Source: Lachnospiraceae bacterium (GTDB taxonomy: Bacteria; Bacillota_A; Clostridia; Lachnospirales; Lachnospiraceae). Taken from it: a DNA stretch of 25,290 nucleotides. Under the pieces are notes generated by a model, which was given only the letters and a program-made list of their open reading frames with translations, had not been told where the DNA came from and made no database searches. The translations under genes were made by a program, and so were the position numbers. The stretch is from NCBI GenBank assembly GCA_024684065.1, contig JAIKXO010000082.1, positions 1-25,290 on the forward strand, written 5' to 3'. Every line of letters starts with the position of its first letter. Within the stretch, counting starts at the first letter, position 1. This document shows positions 7,428 through 15,081 of this stretch, piece by piece.

Positions 7428-7639
7428 CTTGGAGTGCTTGAAAATCATTTTGCCCTGCAGGGCCGGCGTTTAAGCGTTTACGAAACGTCAGGCCATTTTG
7501 CTAATGAATAAATGACCGGATCTGCCAAAGCAGGTCCATTATTGCCGACAACATGTAAGAGACACATGTTTTCAGACTCTGCAGGTCTGCCGGACAGACC
7601 CGGAGTTAAAAAGCGTATCGGCATTATAAGAGGTATCCG
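7428..7639 (+). promoter_or_regulatory. Long structured leader of the giant activase gene
   Basis: The predicted 5' leader holds a run of stem-loops: the perfect palindrome GCCCTGCAGGGC (7452-7463), CGTTT/AAACG (7475-7487), GGATCTGC/GCAGGTCC with a CAAA loop (7518-7537), ACATGT/ACATGT (7551-7569), and GGTCTG/CAGACC (7584-7600) extended by ACTC/GAGT. No T-run terminator follows the last hairpin. It matches no RNA family I recognise; a metabolite-sensing or processed leader is an inference. Confidence 0.45.
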
Positions 7640-10600
7640 ATGTACACACTGGGAATAGATATCGGCTCGACGACAGTTAAGATAGCCGTGTTAGATGACA
7701 ACAAAAAGCTGGTCTTTTCAGACTATAAGAGGCATTTCGCAAATATACGCGAAACCCTTTACGGACTGTGCAAGGAGGCTCTGAACAAGCTTTCCGGGAT
7801 AACAGTCTGTCCCATGATTACCGGCTCCGGCGGGCTGACGCTTGCAAAGCATCTCGGAATCCCGTTTGTCCAGGAGGTTATCGCTGTCTCTACGGCTCTT
7901 ACCGAGCATAACAGCAAGGTGGACGCCGCTATAGAGCTTGGCGGAGAGGACGCCAAGATAATATATTTTGAGGACGGTAATGTAGAACAGCGCATGAACG
8001 GCATCTGCGCAGGAGGAACAGGCTCCTTCATAGACCAGATGGCTTCCCTTTTGCAGACTGACGCCGCGGGCCTAAACGAATACGCCAAGGGTTACAGATC
8101 CAAGTATACCATAGCCGCCAGGTGCGGCGTTTTCGCAAAGTCCGATATACAGCCCCTTATAAATGACGGAGCTACCAGGGAAGATCTTTCCGCTTCCATA
8201 TTCCAGGCAGTGGTGAACCAGACCATATCCGGACTTGCCTGCGGAAAGCCTATCAGGGGCTATGTGGCCTTTTTAGGGGGTCCTCTCCATTTCCTTTCCG
8301 AACTGAAGAAAGCGTTTATCAAGACCCTGAAGCTTGACGATGAACATGTCATTGCCCCGGAAAATTCCCATCTGTTTGCGGCAATAGGCTCTGCCTTAAA
8401 CTATAAGGAGGACTGCCGGTATACCCTTGAGGAGCTTTGCGAAAAGTTAAGCTCTGATATAAAAATGGAGTTTGAGGTTGCCAGGATGGAGCCTCTTTTT
8501 AATGACGCCGGGGAATATCAGAGCTTTACAGCAAGGCACGAAAAAGCCCGGGTCCTAAGAGCAGAGCTCTCAAAGTACGAAGGGAACTGTTATCTCGGCA
8601 TAGATGCGGGCTCCACGACTACCAAGGCTGCCCTTATCTCAGAGGACGGCAGGCTTCTCTATTCTTTTTATTCCGGAAATAACGGAAATCCTCTTGCAAC
8701 GACGATCACCGCGATCAAAAAGATATATTCCGTTCTCCCCGAAAAAGCAAGGATCGTTCATTCCTGCTCCACGGGATATGGCGAGGCCCTTATCAAAGCG
8801 GGCCTTAATCTTGATCACGGAGAGGTGGAAACGGTTGCCCATTATTATGCAGCCGCCTTTTTTGAGCCTTCCGTCGACTGTATCCTCGATATCGGCGGCC
8901 AGGACATGAAATGTATAAAGATAAAGGACGGAAATGTTGATACAGTCCTTTTAAACGAGGCCTGTTCCTCGGGCTGCGGTTCCTTTATAGAGACCTTTGC
9001 CAAATCCTTAAACTATTCCGTGAGGGATTTCGCGAAGGAGGCTCTTTTTGCAAAACATCCGATCGACCTCGGTACGAGATGCACGGTTTTTATGAATTCA
9101 AAGGTAAAGCAGGCCCAGAAGGAAGGCGCATCCGTAGCCGATATCTCCGCAGGCCTTGCCTATTCAGTCATAAAGAACGCTTTGTTTAAGGTTATAAAGG
9201 TCTCTGACGCCAAAAGCCTCGGCAGCCGCATAGTAGTTCAGGGGGGGACCTTCTATAATGACGCGGTTTTAAGATCCTTCGAGAAAATAGCGGACTGCAG
9301 GGTTATCAGGCCCGATATAGCGGGGATCATGGGAGCCTTCGGGGCGGCTCTTATAGCGCGTGAGCGTTATAACGAATCCGAAACGTTTAATGAGAAATCC
9401 CCGTCCTCAATGCTTTCCATAGAAGAAATAAATGCGCTCGAGATTTCCTCAAGCATGGCAAAATGCGGTATATGCACAAACAACTGCCGCCTGACGATAA
9501 ACAGGTTTAAGATAAAGGGAAAGGATGGGGATGAAAGGCGTTATATCTCGGGAAACCGCTGTGAGCGCGGTATAGGGAAGCAGAAGAACGAGAATAACCT
9601 TCCGAATCTGTTTGAATATAAGGAAAAGCGGATATTCGGCTATGAGCCTTTAAGTGAAACGGAGGCTGTCAGGGGAAAGGTAGGGATTCCGAGGGTTCTC
9701 AACATGTATGAGAACTATCCGTTCTGGTTTACATTCTTTACGAAGCTTAAATATCAGGTCGTGCTTTCGCCTGCTTCTTCGCATAAAATATATGAGCTCG
9801 GTATCGAGTCCATACCCAGCGAATCCGAGTGCTATCCCGCCAAGCTTGCCCACGGGCATGTCGAATGGCTGATAGGGCAGGGGCTTAAGTTTATCTTTTA
9901 TCCGGCCCTGTTTTATGAGCGCAGGGAGTACGCGGATGCCCCGAATCACTATAACTGCCCGATAGTGACGTCGTATTCGGAAAATATAAAGAATAACATG
10001 GAGAACCTGAAGGCTAACAATATTAACTTTATGAATCCGTTCTTAGCCTTTACCTCCTTAGATACCGTAAAGAACGAGCTTATAAAGATTTTTGGAGATA
10101 TCCCCCCGGAAGAGATCTCGGAGGCCTGCAGGGAGGCCTGGGATGAAATGGACAGGGCAAGGGATGATATGCGCAAAAAAGGCGACGAGACGATAGCCTG
10201 GCTTCAGGAAAATGATGTCCACGGCATAGTTCTTGCGGGACGGCCGTACCATATCGACCCGGAGATAAATCATGGAATACCCGAGATGATCAATTCCTAT
10301 GGCCTTGCTGTCCTTACGGAGGATTCGGTCGCTCACCTGAATCCCGTGGAAAGACCGATACTTGTATCGGATCAGTGGACCTACCATTCAAGGCTTTATG
10401 CGGCGGCGAACTTTGTAAAGACAGTGGATTATCTGGATCTTGTGCAGCTGAATTCCTTCGGCTGCGGACTTGATGCGGTTACTACCGACCAGGTCTGCGA
10501 TATACTTAACGACTCCGGTAAGATCTATACCTGCTTAAAGATCGATGAGGTAAATAATCTGGGAGCCGCAAGGATCAGGATACGTTCACTGATCAGCGCG

Positions 10601-11893
10601 ATAAACCTTAAAAAGAAAAAGAAGCAGGAGCGGCAGATCGTTTCCTCCAGATATGACAGGGTTATTTTTACCGAGGAGATGAGAAAGAGCTATACCATAA
10701 TCTGTCCAAATATGTCTCCCATACATTTTGATATCATGGAGACTGCTTTTAACGCCTGTGGTTATAATCTTGTAGTGCCCGGTAATTCCACCAAGGCTTC
10801 GATAGATCTCGGGCTTAAATATGTTAATAATGACGCATGTTATCCTTCACTTATCGTTACCGGACAGATAATGGACACGATACTTTCCGGAAAGTACGAT
10901 ACAAACAGGCTAGCGGTCCTTATGTCACAGACCGGGGGAGGGTGCAGGGCCACAAATTACGTGGCCTTCATAAGAAGAGCCCTGAAAAAGGCCGGCCTTG
11001 AACATATTCCCGTGGTATCCATTAATCTTTCCAATATAGAAAGAAACCCGGGATTTCATATTAATGCTGAAATGGCTCTGCGCCTTGCGTATGCGGCCGC
11101 TTTCGGAGATATTTTCATGAGATGTCTCTACAGGATGCGTCCTTATGAGATAAATCAGGGAGACAGTGAGAGGGTTCATCAAAAGTGGGTCAGAAAATGC
11201 CAGGATTTTGTCAGCCTGCGTTTTCCCAGGCTTTCCCTCTTTAACCGGTTATGCAGGGAGATGATACGGGATTTTGATTCCATAAAAATAGATGAGGAGC
11301 TAAAGAAACCCCGGGTGGGCATAGTCGGGGAGATCCTTGTAAAATATTCGCCGACCGCCAACAACCAGCTTGTAAACCTCATAGAGTCCGAGGGGGCGGA
11401 AGCCGTGGTCCCCGATATCCTTGACTTTATGCAGTACTGTTTCTACAGCGAGGTATATAATACAGAGCACATAGGGACAAAAAAATCCGTTGCAGCCATA
11501 TGCAGTATAGGAGTATGGTTTATAGACCATGTGAGGAAGGCCGCAAATAAAGAGCTCAGGAAGAGCAGGCACTTCAGTCCCCCTGTTCCCATAAAAAAAA
11601 TCGCGGACTATGCGTCCACGATAGTATCTATAGGCAACCAGACGGGAGAGGGGTGGTTTCTGACCGGGGAAATGGTCGAGCTCATCCATGCCGGAGTTGA
11701 AAATATTGTATGTACACAGCCCTTCGGATGCCTCCCCAATCATGTAGTGGGCAAGGGAGTTATCAAAGAACTCAGGCATCAGTATCCCGGCGCCAATATA
11801 GTCGCTATTGACTATGATCCGGGAGCGAGTGAGGTAAACCAGTTAAACAGGATAAAGCTGATGCTTTCAACAGCTTTCAAAAAGCTGGCGTAA
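7640..11893 (+). CDS. Giant 2-hydroxyacyl-CoA dehydratase activase-related protein
   Basis: A 1417-residue protein. Two BcrAD/BadFG (HgdC-like ASKHA ATPase) domains come first: GIDIGSTT at 5-12 with Cys123 (CAGGTGSF) and Cys162 (ARCGVF), and GIDAGSTT from 320 with Cys442/Cys446 (CSSGCGSF) and Cys481 (TRCTVF). In HgdC the equivalent cysteines bind a [4Fe-4S] cluster between two subunits; here two complete sites lie in one chain. A CxxCxxxC cluster starts at Cys609 with a further Cys in NRCERG. A DUF2229-type and dehydratase-subunit-like C-terminal half follows, ending in IVCTQPFGCLPNHVVGKG. HgdC-type proteins drive ATP-dependent electron transfer to a radical dehydratase. The substrate and target of this large form are not known to me. 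AGAGGT lies five bases before the ATG. No neighbouring dehydratase genes are seen. Confidence 0.88.
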   Translation: MYTLGIDIGSTTVKIAVLDDNKKLVFSDYKRHFANIRETLYGLCKEALNKLSGITVCPMITGSGGLTLAKHLGIPFVQEVIAVSTALTEHNSKVDAAIELGGEDAKIIYFEDGNVEQRMNGICAGGTGSFIDQMASLLQTDAAGLNEYAKGYRSKYTIAARCGVFAKSDIQPLINDGATREDLSASIFQAVVNQTISGLACGKPIRGYVAFLGGPLHFLSELKKAFIKTLKLDDEHVIAPENSHLFAAIGSALNYKEDCRYTLEELCEKLSSDIKMEFEVARMEPLFNDAGEYQSFTARHEKARVLRAELSKYEGNCYLGIDAGSTTTKAALISEDGRLLYSFYSGNNGNPLATTITAIKKIYSVLPEKARIVHSCSTGYGEALIKAGLNLDHGEVETVAHYYAAAFFEPSVDCILDIGGQDMKCIKIKDGNVDTVLLNEACSSGCGSFIETFAKSLNYSVRDFAKEALFAKHPIDLGTRCTVFMNSKVKQAQKEGASVADISAGLAYSVIKNALFKVIKVSDAKSLGSRIVVQGGTFYNDAVLRSFEKIADCRVIRPDIAGIMGAFGAALIARERYNESETFNEKSPSSMLSIEEINALEISSSMAKCGICTNNCRLTINRFKIKGKDGDERRYISGNRCERGIGKQKNENNLPNLFEYKEKRIFGYEPLSETEAVRGKVGIPRVLNMYENYPFWFTFFTKLKYQVVLSPASSHKIYELGIESIPSESECYPAKLAHGHVEWLIGQGLKFIFYPALFYERREYADAPNHYNCPIVTSYSENIKNNMENLKANNINFMNPFLAFTSLDTVKNELIKIFGDIPPEEISEACREAWDEMDRARDDMRKKGDETIAWLQENDVHGIVLAGRPYHIDPEINHGIPEMINSYGLAVLTEDSVAHLNPVERPILVSDQWTYHSRLYAAANFVKTVDYLDLVQLNSFGCGLDAVTTDQVCDILNDSGKIYTCLKIDEVNNLGAARIRIRSLISAINLKKKKKQERQIVSSRYDRVIFTEEMRKSYTIICPNMSPIHFDIMETAFNACGYNLVVPGNSTKASIDLGLKYVNNDACYPSLIVTGQIMDTILSGKYDTNRLAVLMSQTGGGCRATNYVAFIRRALKKAGLEHIPVVSINLSNIERNPGFHINAEMALRLAYAAAFGDIFMRCLYRMRPYEINQGDSERVHQKWVRKCQDFVSLRFPRLSLFNRLCREMIRDFDSIKIDEELKKPRVGIVGEILVKYSPTANNQLVNLIESEGAEAVVPDILDFMQYCFYSEVYNTEHIGTKKSVAAICSIGVWFIDHVRKAANKELRKSRHFSPPVPIKKIADYASTIVSIGNQTGEGWFLTGEMVELIHAGVENIVCTQPFGCLPNHVVGKGVIKELRHQYPGANIVAIDYDPGASEVNQLNRIKLMLSTAFKKLA

Positions 11894-11900
11894 GCATGAT

Positions 11901-11937
11901 AAAGCCGGTGCGGTGCGCCGGCTTTATTCTTTATTCT
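11901..11937 (+). terminator. Rho-independent terminator after the giant activase gene
   Basis: AAAGCCGG (11901-11908) pairs with CCGGCTTT (11918-11925), followed by the T-rich run ATTCTTTATT. It lies between convergent genes and may also help to stop the minus-strand gene. Confidence 0.75.
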
Positions 11938-13724
11938 TCAGTTTCCGGTTCTTCCACGACGACCTTTACCGTATGGGAAAGTCCCGATTCGTTAGTGATA
12001 GTTACCGTTGTTGTGCCGGGAGAGACCGGAAATACCGTTCCGTCGACCCAGAGATTTATTATGCTTTCATCCTCTGCCTGATAGACGGTTTTCGTCTTTA
12101 CGATCTCCTCGTCGGTAAGCTCATGTATCGAATAGTCCGATAGCCTGACAAGAGGCCTGATCACCACGGCATAAGGCCGGTACATGGTAATGTGGTATTC
12201 GTCCTTGATAGTGAAAAGCTCTATGGGTTCATTCCTGTCCGCGCCCTGCGGCATGACGCCGAAACAGATCTCCCTGTTTACCCCTTTATACCCGAGGATC
12301 GCTTTGGTTATGCCTGTCCCCTTAGGCCACAGCACTCCATTATCATATGAAACGATATTTTCATCGAACCCGCTCAGGGTTATCTCGGATTTATCCATGT
12401 AATACTTGGCATAGCCTGAATCCATGTAGTAGAAACCAAGCTTAAAGGGTGCTTCATCGAGTGCCTTGCTGTTTAACGGCTCCTCCGCGTTGACCATATA
12501 AACAGTGTTTTTTTCTGCTTTACCGTATGAAAACGATTCTTTGAGATTTGACTTTTTTTCCTCACTCCTGTCGATCCTGTCAGTAACCTCTATTGATATC
12601 GGAGCAAAACGCGTTGCCCAGACTCCCCAGGAGGAGCTTGCGGAGCCGGAGTAGGCATAGCCTATCATGGAATTATCCCCTTTTTTGATATGCCCCTGAG
12701 CATCGCTCATCAGTCCGCAGTTATTTGCCCCGCAGACCACATTCTCATTTATCTCCGATACCCTTCTGAAATTGATCCCGTCCTCGGATTCGAAATATAA
12801 AAGTGCACTGTCATCCTTTATCCGCCTGTTAACGCATAAGGCCAGAAACATTTCCGCCTCATCGACATAGGCGACGTCCCATGAATCGCAGTCCTCATAA
12901 ATATATCTGCTTTCATCATCCGAATTGACCTTTACAGCCGCGTCTCCACGGTAAGAAAGGTTAAGGGGCCAGTCCGGTTTTGTTATGTCCGCAGTATAAA
13001 CCTCTGTAGTCCTGATCCAGGAATAGTCTGTTAAAAAGGTATCCCGTGTAACATAAACATAAAGGGTGTCATCAAGGACAACAAAACAGGGCTCGCCAAG
13101 TCCCCAGCCGATACGCACCCCGTCATAGCAGATGACAGGAACAGGTTCGCCTCCGAAACCTTCCCCGTCCCATTTTTCATACGGTCCGTCAGGTTTTTCA
13201 GATCTGGCCAGAAATACACTGTTACAGATCCCGTCATGCTTTTCGTCCATCGTGGACGTATATCCGATATAATAATATCCGTCATGATAAAAAACATCGG
13301 GATCGCATGTCGAAAGAGAATCCAGGGATCCCGGAGTCGGAGACAGAACAACCTTTTCACCGGCATATGTTTCACCGTCATCGGAATGCCTGTACGTGAT
13401 CCAGTCAAGCTCATCCTTTCCGTCGCCCTTGGCGGAAAACCATGCATCAATGCTCCCGTCGTCGTTGAGAATGATCGAGGGACCGTATCTGTAATCCTTC
13501 CCCATAAGCTTTGTCGGGGAGAAGATGTCACACCCGGGATCAGTTACGGTAACTCTGAGATGCTTCCCCGTTTCAATCTGATTAAAGCCGTTTTCGGCAG
13601 ACCTGTCAGCATACTGCGATGCGAGAGTAGGCTCGTTTGTTTCAGTGGAAGCTTCTTTACTGTCACATCCGTAAAAAAGACAGAGCATTGATATTGCTGT
13701 TATGATCAAAGATATGCGGCGCAT
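11931..13724 (-). CDS. Beta-propeller (GH43/GH32-like) lipoprotein with Ig-like tail
   Basis: A 597-residue lipoprotein; lipobox LFYGC gives Cys20. Residues of about 75-390 look like a five-bladed beta-propeller of the GH43/GH32 type: YRYGPSIILNDDGSIDAWFS, CDPDVFYHDGYYYIGYTS (from 140) and GLGEPCFVV (Glu211). Asp141/Asp143 and Glu211 are candidate acidic catalytic residues. Two group 2 Ig-like regions follow, one around SGFDENIVSYDNGVLWPKGT and one at the C-terminus (VFPVSPGTTTVTITNESG). A surface glycoside hydrolase or glycan-binding protein is likely, but the substrate is not evident. I chose ATG at 13724 because GGAG sits six bases upstream and the signal peptide then has normal length; ATG at 13736 and TTG at 13748 are alternatives. 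TATAAT (13763-13758, minus strand) may be its -10 box. Confidence 0.78.
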   Translation of the reverse strand: MRRISLIITAISMLCLFYGCDSKEASTETNEPTLASQYADRSAENGFNQIETGKHLRVTVTDPGCDIFSPTKLMGKDYRYGPSIILNDDGSIDAWFSAKGDGKDELDWITYRHSDDGETYAGEKVVLSPTPGSLDSLSTCDPDVFYHDGYYYIGYTSTMDEKHDGICNSVFLARSEKPDGPYEKWDGEGFGGEPVPVICYDGVRIGWGLGEPCFVVLDDTLYVYVTRDTFLTDYSWIRTTEVYTADITKPDWPLNLSYRGDAAVKVNSDDESRYIYEDCDSWDVAYVDEAEMFLALCVNRRIKDDSALLYFESEDGINFRRVSEINENVVCGANNCGLMSDAQGHIKKGDNSMIGYAYSGSASSSWGVWATRFAPISIEVTDRIDRSEEKKSNLKESFSYGKAEKNTVYMVNAEEPLNSKALDEAPFKLGFYYMDSGYAKYYMDKSEITLSGFDENIVSYDNGVLWPKGTGITKAILGYKGVNREICFGVMPQGADRNEPIELFTIKDEYHITMYRPYAVVIRPLVRLSDYSIHELTDEEIVKTKTVYQAEDESIINLWVDGTVFPVSPGTTTVTITNESGLSHTVKVVVEEPETEE

Positions 13725-13834
13725 ATAATTCTCCATACGAAAGTTCAAATTCCTTTAATTATATATCCCGGGAATTCCTTTTTCCACTTTTATTTTCTGA
13801 ATATTTTGTGTCCTTACGGGAATGGGGCGTCGCC

Positions 13835-13886
13835 CGCGGAATTTGGCGGACCCGTCACAGAAGCAGACTTCCGTCCGAAATTCGCG
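13835..13886. repeat. Imperfect inverted repeat in divergent intergenic region
   Basis: CGCGGAATTTGGCGGAC (13835-13851) is nearly complementary to GTCCGAAATTCGCG (13873-13886). The 367-base gap between the divergent genes otherwise holds only the promoter described at 13950 and a minus-strand TATAAT box. It could be an operator or an RNA hairpin. Confidence 0.4.
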
Positions 13887-13949
13887 TGATCTACCGGAAT
13901 GCTTTACGGTTATGAGCCGTGATTATTTCAGAATTCGATTCCGGCTTAC

Positions 13950-13978
13950 TTGTTTTCTATTTATCGATATTATATAAT
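13950..13978 (+). promoter_or_regulatory. Sigma-A-type promoter for the rhomboid-like gene
   Basis: TTGTTT (13950-13955), a 17-base spacer and TATAAT (13973-13978). The leader to the ATG at 14092 would be about 107 nt. Confidence 0.6.
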
Positions 13979-14091
13979 ATGATAGTTATTCGTATGCGAT
14001 GGATGCATAACGCATGTGCGCGCCGTATCGGGCCGGAGCCTGAACGGATATTTGTTTTTTTATTTATTATAACTTTACCGGAGTCAGTAAT

Positions 14092-14955
14092 ATGGAAAAA
14101 TTTCTGAACAAGCTTGAGAGAAAGGTCGGAAAATATGCGATCTCGAACCTTTCCTTATATATTATAATCGCCTATGTGATAGGTTATATCCTTACGCTCA
14201 CCGGTTCTGTAGAGTTTATTTCATTAAACCCGTATAAGATCCTTCACGGGCAGATATGGCGGATCGTAACCTGGATCATAGTCCCGCCTTCCGCCCTGAA
14301 CATTTTTACGATTATAATGCTCTTTTTCTATTATTCGCTCGGAACCTCGCTTGAGCGTACCTGGGGGACATTCAGGTACAATATCTATATTTTTTCGGGG
14401 ATCCTTTTTACCGTTATAGGCGCTTTTCTGCTTTATACGGTATATGTTTTGATGGACTATCCGGGCGAAGTGGTCGGAATGTTTATTTCAAACGCTTTCA
14501 GTACCTACTATATAAACCTTTCGATCTTTCTTGCATTCGCTGCTATATTCCCGAATATGCAGGTCCTTTTGTATTTTATCATTCCCGTGAAGATAAAATG
14601 GCTGGCATATCTGGACGTGGCAGTGCTGTTAATAAGCTTCTTTACCGGAAATATGGGGATCAAGGTTTCGATACTGGCATCGTTACTTAATTTTATACTG
14701 TTTTTCTTCGGGACTGTTGATATGAAGCGGTTTTCTCCAAAAGAGGTACACCGGAGAACGGAGTTTAAAAAGCAGACGGAAAATACCGGCAGAGTATACA
14801 AAACGGTTGACGGAAAGATAACGAAGCATAAATGTGCCATCTGCGGAAGGACAGAGCTTGACGGAGACAATCTGGAGTTTCGGTTCTGCTCCAAATGCAA
14901 CGGCAATTATGAATATTGCCAGGACCATCTGTTCACACACAACCACAGAACCTGA
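14092..14955 (+). CDS. Rhomboid-like membrane protein with C-terminal zinc-binding tail
   Basis: A 287-residue membrane protein with about six hydrophobic segments over residues 18-210. Rhomboid-like landmarks are HGQIWRIVTWIIVPP (loop 1 WR motif), SLGTSLERTWGTFRYNIYIF, and the IIPVKIKWLAYLD segment. The GxSG catalytic serine motif is not visible; the corresponding stretch reads SNAFSTYYINLSIFLAFAAI. I therefore think it is proteolytically inactive, like derlins or other pseudo-rhomboids. After a basic linker the tail carries Cys248, Cys251, Cys266, Cys269, Cys276, His279, His283 and His285, enough for one or two zinc sites in the cytosol. GGAG lies eight bases before the ATG. A role in membrane-protein quality control is only an analogy. 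Confidence 0.72.
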   Translation: MEKFLNKLERKVGKYAISNLSLYIIIAYVIGYILTLTGSVEFISLNPYKILHGQIWRIVTWIIVPPSALNIFTIIMLFFYYSLGTSLERTWGTFRYNIYIFSGILFTVIGAFLLYTVYVLMDYPGEVVGMFISNAFSTYYINLSIFLAFAAIFPNMQVLLYFIIPVKIKWLAYLDVAVLLISFFTGNMGIKVSILASLLNFILFFFGTVDMKRFSPKEVHRRTEFKKQTENTGRVYKTVDGKITKHKCAICGRTELDGDNLEFRFCSKCNGNYEYCQDHLFTHNHRT

Positions 14956-15021
14956 TCCGGCTATTTTATGGAACCGCCGGACAAGGCGCCTGTGTAATAC
15001 GCAACCATTCTCTGAAAGGCG

Positions 15022-15058
15022 GTATCCTGAACTGATTTATCTGATTTGTTCAGGATAC
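15022..15058. repeat. Perfect 11-bp inverted repeat upstream of the M16C peptidase gene
   Basis: GTATCCTGAAC (15022-15032) and GTTCAGGATAC (15048-15058) are exact reverse complements around a 15-base A/T-rich loop. The element ends 23 bases before the ATG and 12 bases before the AAAGGA ribosome binding site. It has no following T run. An operator or a 5' mRNA hairpin is possible. Confidence 0.7.
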
Positions 15059-15081
15059 TAAATTGTATGAAAGGAAATTCA

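Noticed and set aside
13919..14107. A 62-codon frame before the rhomboid-like gene
   Set aside because: It spans the predicted promoter, overlaps the real gene start and has no ribosome binding site or recognisable content.
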